Program-made: the position numbers and the translations under genes
The notes under the pieces: model-generated
What the model saw: only the letters and a program-made list of their open reading frames with translations
Told to the model about the DNA's origin: nothing
The model's database searches: none
Origin: Gracilimonas sp.
GTDB lineage: Bacteria > Bacteroidota > Rhodothermia > Balneolales > Balneolaceae
Length of the DNA stretch: 64,000 bases
Assembly (NCBI RefSeq): GCF_040218225.1
Contig: NZ_JAVJQO010000003.1
Coordinates: 62,001-126,000 of the forward strand
Direction: 5' to 3'
Part shown: positions 26,200-35,897 of the stretch, piece after piece
Layout: each line of letters opens with the position of its first letter
How positions within the stretch are numbered: the stretch's first letter is position 1

Positions 26200-28311
26200 T
26201 TAGTTTGAGGAGGCTTTGGGGAGCTCAATAAAAAATGTTGACCCTTCCCCTTCGGTACTTTCAAACCAAATTCTGCCATTCATACGTTCAACAAATTCTT
26301 TTGACAGGCTCAAGCCAAATCCGGTTCCTTTCTCCTTATTTGTTCCTTCTCTGGTCCAGGCTTTGGTTGCAAATATTTTGTCTGCAGCTTCCGCTGGTAT
26401 ACCTATGCCAGTGTCTTTTATAATCAGCTTGGTAAAATGAGAGTTAGGCTCTGTTTTTATCTCAATTTTGTCACCCTTGTTCGTAAACTTTATGCTATTG
26501 GAAATGACGTTACGAACAACCAATTGCAACGCATTATGATCAGCTAATACCTCTTCACTTTTAGAGACATATTGTTTTACATCTACTCCCTTTTTTGTAG
26601 CAATAAAAGCCTGACTTGAAACAATCTCCTCTACAACATCATGAATATTAACTGGATTGATTTCCATGTTCACACCTGAAAGCTGCTCTTTAGCCCACGC
26701 CAAGAGATCTTCCATAACATTTACGTTTTTCTGTATCGATACCTCTAGTTCAGGAATCAACTGAGCTAACTCATCTTTCGAAATCACATTATCTTTTATA
26801 AGATGAAGAAGCCCCTGCATAGAAGTCATAGGGGTGCGTAAGTCATGGGCAATGATAGCAAATAATTTGTCTTTCGCTTTATTGGCTTCTATGAGTTCCT
26901 CTTTTTGAACTTCCAGTTTTCTATTAATCTCTTCTCTCTCCCGGGCCGTTTTTCTCATCATGAACAATAGAACTACAATCAGTAAAATTACAACAGCACC
27001 TACAACAATTAGGATATACTGTATATGGAGCTGACGTTCTTGCTGAGCTTGTTTATCTTGTAATAACCGGTTTACCTCATTTTGCCGATCAAGCTCCAAC
27101 TGGTTTTCAAGTTCGGCCAGTGCTTGTGTCGTCTCCATACTTGAAAGACTATCTGAAAGCTCCTTATATAACTCTAAATATTGCAAGGCGCCTTCGTAGC
27201 GATTGGCTTCCCGATTGGCTTCATACAGCTTTTGTCTTATATCCTGAATGAGAGGGGTGGCTTCAAGCCGCTCTGCTATTTGCCTTGCGGCCTCATAATA
27301 CTGAATCGCTTCTTCGTACCTCTCCATCTCATAAAACAGGTTCCCAAGCCCAAAATTATTATAATAAGCACCCTGTATTATACCCATCTGCTCAGAATAA
27401 CTGAGCGATTCTTTAAACTGTGATTCTGCCTTTTCATAATTTCCCAGCCTTCCATTCAATCTTCCAAGATTATACATAACAATTACTGGAGGAGAGTCAG
27501 GTCTAATTTGATTATTCAATTCTAAAGCCTGGTTATATAGGCTTAATGCTTCATCAAACCTTTCCTGTTCAGTGCGGGTATTAGCAAGATTAAGAGAAGT
27601 TCTGTAAAGCTCATTTTTAAGATTTTTTTGCTCCGCAAGAAACATAGCTTTTTCCAGATAAAAAGCAGCCCGCTCGTAATTGTTTTCACCATTATAAGCA
27701 TTGCCAATGTTGTTCAGAGTAGTAGCCCAAAAAGCAGTGTCACGGGTCATTTCTGCAAACCGAACAGCGTCAACGTAGTATTCAAATGCTTTTGTTGTCT
27801 GCCCAAGATCGACATAAGCATTTGCCATATTTTGCCGAACAGCCGCATTGGTCCTGTCATAATGAACACTGTCCATTCGGGAGATATATTTGAGCGCTTG
27901 TTCGTAGATCTCAATTGCTCTGGCTTCTTCACCCTTATTCGAATAAGCAGCCGCTAACAAATTATAGAAATTAACAATCCGCTTACTTTCAGGATAAAGC
28001 CTGATAGCATTATTTAGAACTACAATAGCGGAATCGAGATTTCTTTCAGTTATTAAAATATCCGCATTGCGCAACATGGCAATTACCTTACCATCTCTGA
28101 ATCCTATTTCATCAGAAAGGCTGTCTGCAAGTTGGGTCTTTTGACGAGCCAACATCAAGTTACCCTCTAAAATATCAGTTTCTACCTTATTTAGCAGCCC
28201 GCGCACATAGACACTATCTTTCACTACCTGATCATTTTGAAAAGCAAGTACAGGTTGAACAGTCGCCCCTATCAACAACAATGAGAGAAATAGATAAACT
28301 TTTAAAGGCAT
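26200..28311 (-). CDS. TPR-containing membrane sensor histidine kinase
   Basis: I place the start at 28311 (703 residues), where MPLKVYLFLSLLLIGATVQPV begins a signal peptide; eight further codons are open upstream. Seven or so TPR units fill residues ~40-390 and would lie in the periplasm, then a membrane helix near 425-450 and a coiled linker. The kinase core has the H-box FAIIAHDLRTP (phospho-acceptor His489), N-box NVISNSIKFT, G1 DTGIGIP and G2 GTGFGLSLSKEF. There is no receiver domain and no adjacent response regulator. The TPR-sensor layout is common in Bacteroidota two-component systems. Confidence 0.9.
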   Translation of the reverse strand: MPLKVYLFLSLLLIGATVQPVLAFQNDQVVKDSVYVRGLLNKVETDILEGNLMLARQKTQLADSLSDEIGFRDGKVIAMLRNADILITERNLDSAIVVLNNAIRLYPESKRIVNFYNLLAAAYSNKGEEARAIEIYEQALKYISRMDSVHYDRTNAAVRQNMANAYVDLGQTTKAFEYYVDAVRFAEMTRDTAFWATTLNNIGNAYNGENNYERAAFYLEKAMFLAEQKNLKNELYRTSLNLANTRTEQERFDEALSLYNQALELNNQIRPDSPPVIVMYNLGRLNGRLGNYEKAESQFKESLSYSEQMGIIQGAYYNNFGLGNLFYEMERYEEAIQYYEAARQIAERLEATPLIQDIRQKLYEANREANRYEGALQYLELYKELSDSLSSMETTQALAELENQLELDRQNEVNRLLQDKQAQQERQLHIQYILIVVGAVVILLIVVLLFMMRKTAREREEINRKLEVQKEELIEANKAKDKLFAIIAHDLRTPMTSMQGLLHLIKDNVISKDELAQLIPELEVSIQKNVNVMEDLLAWAKEQLSGVNMEINPVNIHDVVEEIVSSQAFIATKKGVDVKQYVSKSEEVLADHNALQLVVRNVISNSIKFTNKGDKIEIKTEPNSHFTKLIIKDTGIGIPAEAADKIFATKAWTREGTNKEKGTGFGLSLSKEFVERMNGRIWFESTEGEGSTFFIELPKASSN

Positions 28312-28411
28312 AATTCCTGAAAGTATGAAGCTCAATACAATAATAGTAAAAACTATTGCCTTTTGTGCTTATCGGTCTCTTTAATATTTAAATAAATGAA
28401 AAAGACCTGGG

Positions 28412-28440
28412 TAAAAAAGAAACCCGCTTTAAAACGGGCT
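28412..28440 (-). terminator. Intrinsic terminator of the OsmC gene
   Basis: CCCG/CGGG-core hairpin (28421-28440), followed on the minus strand by a U-rich run (complement of 28413-28418). It lies 15 bases after the stop of the OsmC gene. Confidence 0.75.
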
Positions 28441-28455
28441 CTGTCAAATCAGAAA

Positions 28456-28878
28456 CTAGTTTTCTAATGTAGCATCTAACTCAATGCTTACACCTGTAAG
28501 TGCTTTTGACACCGGACATCCCTTTTTTGCTGCTTGAGCAATCTCCTGAAATTTCTCGTTATCGATATCAGGTACGTTACCTTTGGTTATAAGTTTTATG
28601 GTAGTAATTGCTCCAGCCCCGGGATCGATCGTCACTTCAGCATTGGTGTGTACTGAATTTGGTGTAAAACCAGCTTTGTCGAGCTCATTGGAAAAAGCCA
28701 TTGAAAAACAACCTGCATGGGCCGCCCCAATTAGCTCTTCAGGATTGGAACCTGATTTATCCTCAAAACGTGTAGCAAAACTAAAAGCTCCCTCGTAAGA
28801 ACCACTTTCAAGCTTCATGGTTCCATTACCAGATTTTAAATTTCCTTTCCAAACTGCTTCAGCTTTTTTTGTTGGCAT
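28456..28878 (-). CDS. osmC: OsmC-family peroxiredoxin
   Basis: This protein of 140 residues has the two reactive Cys: Cys57 in GAAHAGCFSMAF and Cys121 in KKGCPVSKAL, both in the standard OsmC context. It would reduce organic hydroperoxides with a dithiol donor in the cytoplasm. It has its own terminator downstream; no OhrR-like regulator is next to it. The OsmC branch rather than Ohr is suggested by the HAGCFSMA sequence and the length. Confidence 0.88.
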   Translation of the reverse strand: MPTKKAEAVWKGNLKSGNGTMKLESGSYEGAFSFATRFEDKSGSNPEELIGAAHAGCFSMAFSNELDKAGFTPNSVHTNAEVTIDPGAGAITTIKLITKGNVPDIDNEKFQEIAQAAKKGCPVSKALTGVSIELDATLEN

Positions 28879-28984
28879 AATGATTTTTTTTGGTTAGTAA
28901 GTCAATTGATTTAACAGCTTAAAACTGGATTACATTCCACATTTCAAAGTCAAACGATGTAATTATGAGAAAACTCCACGTAAA

Positions 28985-29018
28985 CAAAAAAGGCAGCTAA
29001 GTTTCCTTAACTGCCTTT
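28985..29018 (-). terminator. Intrinsic terminator downstream of tRNA-Gly
   Basis: Arms AAAGGCAG (28989-28996) and CTGCCTTT (29011-29018) pair perfectly, with an additional TAA/TTA extension in the loop; on the minus strand the hairpin is followed by a U run. It lies four bases from the tRNA 3' end. Confidence 0.85.
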
Positions 29019-29021
29019 ATG

Positions 29022-29094
<73 letters not shown>

Positions 29095-29173
29095 TTTTTC
29101 AATAAATTTCCCTCTTCTTAGAGAGCACCAAATATAAGAGTGTTATCAACTTTAATTCAACCTTTTTTTAAAA

Positions 29174-29623
29174 TCATTGCTTAATTTTTTCTTTGACTTC
29201 AGGATTAGAAATATTCTTTGACAAATACTCGCGATCAGGAAGGGTGGGTTTGTCTCTATAACGGTCTACAATACAGATAAAACCTAATGACTCTCCGTTA
29301 TCAGCATGAAATTGATGTAAAGTTTCCGGAGAGATAAATACCACATCATGCAAGCCGAGCTTATAGACTTCGTCTCCAAGAACCATAGAACCTGATCCTT
29401 TTATTATAACTACTGAGTGTGGGTGCCGGTGATACTCAAGAGAAGTAAACCCTCCCTTTTTCACTTCAAAATAGCGGGTTTGGAAATTTAACTCCTGTTC
29501 GTCGTTTTGCTCTCCCAGCAATGAAAACCGATGTACTCCCTGATAACAGGTTGTATCAGTCTTGTAATCCTTACGCTCAATTCCTTTCCAGCTATAGTTT
29601 TCACATTTTATGACCTTTGACAT
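29174..29623 (-). CDS. Cupin-domain protein
   Basis: This protein of 149 residues has a cupin core: SLEYHRHPHSVVIIKGSG (metal-binding His pattern) and SPETLHQFHADNGESLGFICIVDRY. It is a small single-domain beta-barrel, possibly an isomerase, dioxygenase or sensor; the specificity cannot be read. It starts ten bases after the helicase stop and is likely co-transcribed. Confidence 0.75.
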   Translation of the reverse strand: MSKVIKCENYSWKGIERKDYKTDTTCYQGVHRFSLLGEQNDEQELNFQTRYFEVKKGGFTSLEYHRHPHSVVIIKGSGSMVLGDEVYKLGLHDVVFISPETLHQFHADNGESLGFICIVDRYRDKPTLPDREYLSKNISNPEVKEKIKQ

Positions 29624-29633
29624 CAGACTAATC

Positions 29634-31559
29634 CTAGATTGATATTTTCTTTACCGAATGCAACAATCGTCCCAGGAATTTCTTTCCATAAACCCGCTCT
29701 ACATGTTGCATATCAGCTATTATAACCAACAACTCTTTGCTTCGGGAAAAAGCTACATTTAGTAAACGAGGCACACTTAAACCATTTTTTGCTTCATCAA
29801 ACGGCCGGACAGAGTAATGCCTCATACTCCCATTTTGCCACTCGCCGCTCATCACAGTATCGAAGATAATTACCGATTTTTCTCTCCCCTGAAAAGTATG
29901 AATCGTACCAACTTCAATATCCTTAAACCCTGATTCCCATAGATGATTTCTAACTTTGTATACACTGTTTCTAAATGGAACTATAATTCCAATATTCTCC
30001 GGAGCATAATTCCTGGTGAGTCTTTTCAGGCTTTCTTCTATCAGTTTGTGATGCACCTCATTTACTGGCTTAAAACCCCGCTCGCCGGTTTCCTGTTCCA
30101 GGTAAGGATTGTACTTTGCCGTGTCTACCAATGCAACAGAACCTGTTGAATCTGGCATTGATTTAACTTCTTTTTCAGGTTTATCAGACTTTAGTCTTCC
30201 TTCATAAAAAACAGAACTTATTACTCCTGCAAGATCGTCCTTCAACCGATATTGAACATCAAAAAAACAGGTGAACTCAGGATTTTCATCGTGCCAGTTG
30301 AACAGTGCCTCCGTGGTATCCGATTTTGATACGTAGGTAAAGATATCCTGCTCGAGAAACTCCCTGGCTTCCCGGTCGTTGGTAATGGCTATAGGTGGAA
30401 GCTGCATCGGATCGCCGGCAATAATCAGGTGTTCTTTGCTTTTAGCAGCCATCAACAGCAGGTAAGGAATTCCGGCCATCGATCCTTCATCAACAACCAC
30501 GGCATCATAACTTATATTATAGAATAACTCCGATGTACAAACTTTTGCCATCGTTGTTGCCACAAGCTGTTTTTTCTTAAGTTCGTAGCGTTCATTCAAA
30601 TTCATCAGCCGATCTATTTTGTCTTCCAGTGCTCCTACTCCGCCATGTTCATCTATCTTATTGCCCGCCAGCTGACACTCCAGATCTAACTTCTCGGGAA
30701 CTTCCTCCCCATTACGCATCATATCATCAATTTTTTCCTGCAGCGACTCATACTTGCTGAGAGTATTACTCAATTGAACCGCATCAGCTTTCCGGCTGTC
30801 CAACCTTGTTTTTACCTGATGTTCAAACAGGATATCCTCAAGCCGGGGGTCATCAAGTGCTGCTTCTCCAAAGCGGGTAGTATTTTGAAGACTAAAACCC
30901 GAGTCTATTTCATAAAGCGCATCAATCGCACTTAACAAACCTACATCTACAGCACGGTTTGTATTCGAAACGAAAAGCACCCGTTTTCCTTCCTTCAGCA
31001 GGTTAGCAATGATAAACCCTAAAGTTGCCGTTTTCCCTGTTCCCGGAGGCCCCCAAACATATAGAATATTATTTTTCAGGGATTTTTCGATAGCCTCTTT
31101 CTGGGATGGGTTGCGCAGATCATCAAAAACCGGATTAAGTTTTACACCGCTTTCTTTGAAGTTTTTCTCAGGCTTAAGCAAAGCTTTCAGCTGTGGAATC
31201 TTCCCTGATTTTTCCTGCAGGGTAAACAGGTGCTCCTGCATTTTCTTAAGCACATAATCGTTCTCCCATTCCAGGTACACTTCATCAATTTTAGAGCCTT
31301 TGTTCTCTGGAAACTCCAACCGAACTTTCTTGTCTTTGAACTCTACGGGATGCACCTTGAAGTCTTTGCCATTCATTTTTGCCCGGATTTCCTCCGCAAA
31401 CTTAAGCCCCTGATTTTGAGACTCAAATGTGTAGATATATTCTCCAGAAATTTTCTCGAGCTCTCCGTTCATCAGCACATCCGTAGATGGGGTTTCCCGA
31501 ACAGCTTCAATTTCTTTATCAATGGCTTCCAGAGCCTGTGTTATAACTTTCTTTATCAA
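29634..31559 (-). CDS. SF1 (UPF1/IGHMBP2-like) helicase
   Basis: This protein of 641 residues has helicase motif I VWGPPGTGKTATL (Lys176), motif II VVVDEGSMAG, motif III GDPMQLPPI, a motif IV/V region with GTIHTFQGREKSVIIFD, and motif VI NVAFSRSKELLVIIAD. A coiled insertion lies between motifs Ia and II (~255-340). It is an ATP-dependent RNA or DNA translocase of the UPF1-like class; the role in this organism is unknown. It is preceded by a GntR-type regulator on the same strand, separated by a 64-base gap with a GC-rich hairpin. Confidence 0.88.
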   Translation of the reverse strand: MIKKVITQALEAIDKEIEAVRETPSTDVLMNGELEKISGEYIYTFESQNQGLKFAEEIRAKMNGKDFKVHPVEFKDKKVRLEFPENKGSKIDEVYLEWENDYVLKKMQEHLFTLQEKSGKIPQLKALLKPEKNFKESGVKLNPVFDDLRNPSQKEAIEKSLKNNILYVWGPPGTGKTATLGFIIANLLKEGKRVLFVSNTNRAVDVGLLSAIDALYEIDSGFSLQNTTRFGEAALDDPRLEDILFEHQVKTRLDSRKADAVQLSNTLSKYESLQEKIDDMMRNGEEVPEKLDLECQLAGNKIDEHGGVGALEDKIDRLMNLNERYELKKKQLVATTMAKVCTSELFYNISYDAVVVDEGSMAGIPYLLLMAAKSKEHLIIAGDPMQLPPIAITNDREAREFLEQDIFTYVSKSDTTEALFNWHDENPEFTCFFDVQYRLKDDLAGVISSVFYEGRLKSDKPEKEVKSMPDSTGSVALVDTAKYNPYLEQETGERGFKPVNEVHHKLIEESLKRLTRNYAPENIGIIVPFRNSVYKVRNHLWESGFKDIEVGTIHTFQGREKSVIIFDTVMSGEWQNGSMRHYSVRPFDEAKNGLSVPRLLNVAFSRSKELLVIIADMQHVERVYGKKFLGRLLHSVKKISI

Positions 31560-31596
31560 GACTTCTCTTTCAACATTCGAAATTCAATGTTCCTTG

Positions 31597-31614
31597 CCTG
31601 CCGGTAAAGGCAGG
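31597..31614. repeat. Short GC-rich hairpin
   Basis: CCTGCC (31597-31602), six-base loop, GGCAGG (31609-31614), standing out against AT-rich surroundings in the gap between the GntR and helicase genes. It has no U run, so it is not a good terminator. It resembles short GC-rich dispersed palindromes seen in this group of bacteria (from memory). Confidence 0.4.
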
Positions 31615-31623
31615 TTCTATATT

Positions 31624-32517
31624 CTATTGATCCCAGAGTTCGGCTCTTATCATTTCAGAACTTTTCTCTGATAATAAATACTCAAGCCGCAACCGGCTTC
31701 GCTCTGGCACTTTTTGCTCTACCAGCCGGGCACTTTCCGGTGTGTATAAGATAAGATCTGATTCACGAACAAAAAGCGGTAATGATTTTCCATAAATGGT
31801 TCCTGCTACAAATGATCCTTCAAAATGAATCGATCGCTTCAGCTCGTCAATAATTTTAGGAATCGTTTCTTCACTGCCCGTCACCAAACCAATTGTTGCA
31901 ATTGCCGCACGGTCAACCATCGAGAGTAAAATATCAGGGTCATAGTCGTATACAATTGGGATAATAAGCAGGCTTTCCCTCAGGCTTCTGAAGTTGCTCA
32001 TCAGATGAATCGGCACAAATAAAGCGTCGTACTTAGCAGCACTCTCATATTCATTTACATCAATAACCTGACTTTTTACACCAACCTGTTTTTTGATGGC
32101 GTCCGAAAGCATTTTACCCAACTCATGATTTTCTCCAACGCTGGCACAGGTTTGAATGCGGTCGGGCCATTCCATAAAACCCAGTTGCTCCTGAAATAAC
32201 AGTTCTATCTCAGATTCATCCAGCCCATAACCAACCAGTTCTTCTACCAGAGCCTGAATCTTTTCACCGCCTACTTCCAGTCGTGCTGATTTATCGAGCA
32301 GTGGGGTTTGGTTCTTGACAGTAAATCCTCTTCCCTGCTCGCCCAAAATGAGGCCTTCTTCTTCGAGAATGTGATAAGCCTTACGAACGGTGTGGAAGCT
32401 AGCCTCCAGCTGTTGACCTAATTCCCGGGTTGAAGGCAACATTTCCCCAACCTGAAATTGTTTAGTCGCAATCATCAACCGGATACGGTCAGCGATATGT
32501 TTAGCGGAAGTTTTCAA
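31624..32517 (-). CDS. GntR-family transcriptional regulator
   Basis: This protein has 297 residues. The N-terminal winged helix is typical of GntR (IADRIRLMIATKQFQVGEML, PSTRELGQQLEASFHTVRKA, LEEEGLILGEQGRGF, residues ~5-70). The C-terminal ~200 residues look like a ligand-binding alpha/beta domain and not the MocR aminotransferase fold. The ligand and target genes are unknown; the helicase downstream on the same strand is a possible target. Confidence 0.85.
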   Translation of the reverse strand: MKTSAKHIADRIRLMIATKQFQVGEMLPSTRELGQQLEASFHTVRKAYHILEEEGLILGEQGRGFTVKNQTPLLDKSARLEVGGEKIQALVEELVGYGLDESEIELLFQEQLGFMEWPDRIQTCASVGENHELGKMLSDAIKKQVGVKSQVIDVNEYESAAKYDALFVPIHLMSNFRSLRESLLIIPIVYDYDPDILLSMVDRAAIATIGLVTGSEETIPKIIDELKRSIHFEGSFVAGTIYGKSLPLFVRESDLILYTPESARLVEQKVPERSRLRLEYLLSEKSSEMIRAELWDQ

Positions 32518-32544
32518 GCTAAAGAATTACACCTTTGAATTTGA

Positions 32545-33267
32545 TCAGGCATAATCCTCCATAATTTCAATATATGCCCTAACCGTTTTTTCCAATCCCC
32601 AATAAATTGATTTACTAATCAATGCATGGCCGATACTTACATCATGTAAATGTGGTACTGTTTCTAGTAAATCAGGAAGATTTTGGAGATTCAATCCATG
32701 TCCTGCATTCACCTTTAACCCAAGGTCATTCGCCTGATTTGCGGCTTTCCTCAATCGCGTGAGCTCATGCTGTTGCTTCTGTGAATCTGCATTGGCAAAT
32801 GTACCCGTGTGTAGCTCGATAGCATCAGCTCCAAGTTCAGCAGCCAGTTCAATATCCTCAGGATTAGGATCAAGAAATAGACTTATTTCAATTTTAGTTT
32901 CCCGTAGTTTTGGGAATACACGGTTTTTATAGTCATCAAAAACCGTTTTCATCTTTAAACCACCTTCTGTTGTTAATTCTTCCCTCCCTTCCGGAACCAG
33001 GGTACATAAATGCGGATCAATTTCAGTACAAATTTCAAGCATCTCGTCCGAAGCCGCCATTTCAAAATCGAGCGTTCCTCTCACCGATTTCTTTAGACGA
33101 TACACATCTTCATCGCGAATATGACGGCGGTCTCCTCGCAAATGAAAAACAATACCAGAAGCACCTGCTTTTTCACAGACTTCCGCTGCCTCAATCGGAT
33201 CAGGGTATCCTTCACCCCGGGCATTTCGAAGAGTAGCTACATGATCAATATTGACTAATAGATTCAT
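32545..33267 (-). CDS. pdxJ: Pyridoxine 5'-phosphate synthase
   Basis: This protein of 240 residues matches PdxJ: LLVNIDHVATLRNARGEGYPDP at the start, GIVFHLRGDRRHIRDEDV, TLVPEGREELTTEGGL and GLKVNAGHGLNLQN. It condenses 1-deoxyxylulose 5-phosphate with aminoacetone phosphate in vitamin B6 synthesis. It is transcribed divergently from the NlpC/P60 gene and lies 27 bases upstream of the GntR gene on the same strand. Confidence 0.95.
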   Translation of the reverse strand: MNLLVNIDHVATLRNARGEGYPDPIEAAEVCEKAGASGIVFHLRGDRRHIRDEDVYRLKKSVRGTLDFEMAASDEMLEICTEIDPHLCTLVPEGREELTTEGGLKMKTVFDDYKNRVFPKLRETKIEISLFLDPNPEDIELAAELGADAIELHTGTFANADSQKQQHELTRLRKAANQANDLGLKVNAGHGLNLQNLPDLLETVPHLHDVSIGHALISKSIYWGLEKTVRAYIEIMEDYA

Positions 33268-33362
33268 TGGATTGTGGTTGGTTTTCTGAAAATCAGAATT
33301 TGATATTTAAAAGTAAGCATATCCCATTATATTTACAGACTAGAATAAAAGATCATCTGGCT

Positions 33363-33920
33363 ATGAAAAAGGGTACGGTAATTGTTTTTGCAATATTATT
33401 ATTTGCAGGGTGTGGGGTCTCAAAAAGAGGTACTATTCCCTGGGAAGAAGATTCTGTAAATAAACCTGCTACAGTTGAAACAGATAAGGACGAAGAGACC
33501 TCAACCAAAGAGGCTGGCACTTTTGTAGAAGTTTCTGAACCACCCGCAGTGCAAGAAATGCAGGAGTTTCTGGAACTTGCCTACAACGACTGGAAAGGAA
33601 CACCGTACTTATTAGGCGGATCCGGATACGACGGTATCGATTGTTCTGCGTTTATGCAGGTCGTTTTTGAGGATTATTTCTCTAAACAAATTCCCCGAAC
33701 TACCCGAGAGCAATTACAAGCCGGAAGAGAAGTTAAAAAGTCGCAAACTCAAACCGGCGACTTGGTCTTTTTCAAAACAGGGCGAACAACTTATCATGTT
33801 GGAGTCATGATAAATCGTGGAGAGTTTTTACACGCCTCTACTACAAATGGGGTTAAGATTTCTACTTTGAAACATCCTTACTGGACAGAAACATATATAA
33901 CTACAAAACGGATTCTTTGA
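33363..33920 (+). CDS. NlpC/P60-family lipoprotein
   Basis: From the ATG at 33363 the protein has 185 residues with a lipoprotein signal (MKKGTVIVFAILLFAGC, Cys17); the open frame from 33267 adds no sensible sequence. After a Thr/Glu-rich linker, the C40 peptidase domain has Cys94 in GIDCSAFMQVVF, a His in TYHVGVMI and LHASTTNG. It would cut D-Glu-diamino acid links in peptidoglycan peptides in the periplasm. It is followed 51 bases later by a serine hydrolase on the same strand. Confidence 0.88.
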   Translation: MKKGTVIVFAILLFAGCGVSKRGTIPWEEDSVNKPATVETDKDEETSTKEAGTFVEVSEPPAVQEMQEFLELAYNDWKGTPYLLGGSGYDGIDCSAFMQVVFEDYFSKQIPRTTREQLQAGREVKKSQTQTGDLVFFKTGRTTYHVGVMINRGEFLHASTTNGVKISTLKHPYWTETYITTKRIL

Positions 33921-33971
33921 ACTACTGTGCTTTCTTTTCGTTTCAAAGGTCAATTTCTAAATCACTATTTT

Positions 33972-35165
33972 ATGAAATTACTTATCAGCATTTTTCTGTG
34001 GGCAACCGTTTTTTCAGCTCACTCTGTTAATGCCCGGCAAAAACCATCAAATATGGAAAGAGTATATCAGGATTTAACCACCTATTTTCACAAACAAGCT
34101 AAAAATAACGATGTGGCAGGTAGTTCGTTAGCCGTAGTTCGTGACGGTGAGCTTATATTTCATCAAACATATGGGGTCGCAAATGTTATATCAAAAAAAC
34201 CTATTGATAAGAACACCATTTTTCATTGGGCTTCCATCACAAAAACAATCACCGGAATTGCTATCATGCAGCTACAAGAGCGAGGATTGCTGAGTTTGGA
34301 TGACCCTGTCACGAAGTATATCCCAGAACTACGACAAGTTCATAACGAGTATGGTTCTATGGATGAAATCACCATTCGGCATTTAATGAGCCATTCTGCT
34401 GGCTTTAGAAATCCTACATGGCCTTGGGGAGGCTTCAAAGATTGGCATCCCCATGAGCCTCAGCATTGGGAACAGCTGGTGGCTATGTTTCCTTACACAG
34501 ATATACAATTTAAACCGGGCACCAAATGGATCTACTCTAATCTGGGGATTATCTTTTTAGGCAGAATTATTGAACTTACTACACAAGATGATTACGAGTA
34601 TTACATTCACAAAAACATTCTCACTCCTCTTAAGATGTATAGAAGCTATTTTGACGGAGCCCCCTATCATCTCAAGAGCGATTTAGCCCATAGCTACTAC
34701 CTGCAGGAAAATGGTAGTTACAAAGAGGCCCGTTTCGATCTTAACACAGGAATTACAGTTTCAAATGGAGGACTGAATGCTCCTGTTGATGATATGATGA
34801 AATACATCAACTTTTTATTAGGCAATGCCCATGCTGACGCCTATAAGTTCGTGCTAAAAAAATCCTCTCTGGAAAAAATGTTCTCCCCTCAAATCGCTAT
34901 ATCTTCAGACGGCAGTGATGCTCCGGAAAATGCCGGAGGGCAACAAATGGGGCTTTCTTTTTTTGTGGGAGAGCTCAATCAGACCAAATTAATTGGCCAT
35001 AGTGGAAACCAAAACGGTTTCATTTCCCATATTTATTTAGCCCCGGAATATAATACAGGATACGCTATTGTGTTCAACAGCACGAATAATTCCAGAAAGG
35101 TTGACCGTAATATTTTAAGCTATTTGCTTGAAAAAGAATTCCTGTATTATCCAGATAGCAATTAG
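33972..35165 (+). CDS. Secreted beta-lactamase-family serine hydrolase
   Basis: I start at ATG 33972 (397 residues) because MKLLISIFLWATVFSAHSV begins a signal peptide ending near NAR. Penicillin-binding fold motifs are SITK (Ser88, Lys91), YSN (Tyr188, Asn190) and GHSG near the C-terminus in place of KTG, as in class C-like esterases and D-aminopeptidases. It is not readable as a resistance enzyme. Given the NlpC/P60 neighbour and the SusCD locus that follows, action on D-amino-acid peptides is plausible (inference). Confidence 0.85.
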   Translation: MKLLISIFLWATVFSAHSVNARQKPSNMERVYQDLTTYFHKQAKNNDVAGSSLAVVRDGELIFHQTYGVANVISKKPIDKNTIFHWASITKTITGIAIMQLQERGLLSLDDPVTKYIPELRQVHNEYGSMDEITIRHLMSHSAGFRNPTWPWGGFKDWHPHEPQHWEQLVAMFPYTDIQFKPGTKWIYSNLGIIFLGRIIELTTQDDYEYYIHKNILTPLKMYRSYFDGAPYHLKSDLAHSYYLQENGSYKEARFDLNTGITVSNGGLNAPVDDMMKYINFLLGNAHADAYKFVLKKSSLEKMFSPQIAISSDGSDAPENAGGQQMGLSFFVGELNQTKLIGHSGNQNGFISHIYLAPEYNTGYAIVFNSTNNSRKVDRNILSYLLEKEFLYYPDSN

Positions 35166-35292
35166 CGCTAAAGCATGTTGCCTCAGTGGCTTTAATGGCA
35201 TTAAATTTTCATTATGATTTTTATTTCTGATTTCTCATTTTAAATCAGATAAAATTATAAAGTCATCGCTTTCATCAGTTTACAGATCAGTC

Positions 35293-35805
35293 ATGCTTGA
35301 CAGGAAAAAGTTCAAAATCTTTTTTGAGCAATATTTTGATGACATAATCTCCTTTATGTCTTACTACACTTCTTGTCAAAAAGAGTTGGAAGACTGGACT
35401 CAGGAAGTTTTTCTTAAAATTTGGGAAGCCAGAGATAAAATAGATCCCGATCACCCATCCGTTAAAGGATATATTATCAAGACGGCCAGAAACCACGCAC
35501 TTAAGCAGTTAAGAAATCAAAAAAAATATGATGACTGGCTTCAGAAGCATATTCTTGACCTAACAAAAACCCATCCTCCCAAAGAACCCGTCATCAACCC
35601 TCCCAATTTTGACGATGCCTATCAAGCTGCTTTAGCAAAAATTCCAGATCGTGCTCAGCAGGCATATTTATTAAGCCGTGAAGAAGGGCTTAATTATAAG
35701 GAGATAGCTAAGACCATGAATATATCTCCGAAGACAGTTGAAGGACAAATTAGTCATGCCCTCCGTATACTTAGAAAGGAATTGAAAGACTTTCGATATT
35801 TATAG
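35293..35805 (+). CDS. ECF sigma factor (FecI/SusCD-associated type)
   Basis: This protein has 170 residues with region 2 WTQEVFLKIWEARDKI and region 4 LSREEGLNYKEIAKTMNISPKTVEGQISHALRIL. Together with FecR and a SusC carrying an STN domain it makes a classic trans-envelope signalling set. It begins ~130 bases after the serine hydrolase; that gap holds no recognisable element. Confidence 0.93.
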   Translation: MLDRKKFKIFFEQYFDDIISFMSYYTSCQKELEDWTQEVFLKIWEARDKIDPDHPSVKGYIIKTARNHALKQLRNQKKYDDWLQKHILDLTKTHPPKEPVINPPNFDDAYQAALAKIPDRAQQAYLLSREEGLNYKEIAKTMNISPKTVEGQISHALRILRKELKDFRYL

Positions 35806-35897
35806 TAACTGCCTTTCTTTTATTAGAATTTTATTTTTTCAATAAGGGTACTACCTGATTATTGGATATTAGTAATAGAGCCAAATAATAATTACCT

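Noticed and set aside
33972-35165. Beta-lactam resistance gene
   Set aside because: SxxK and YxN are present but the third motif is not KTG and the protein matches the broad serine hydrolase group; no resistance can be claimed.
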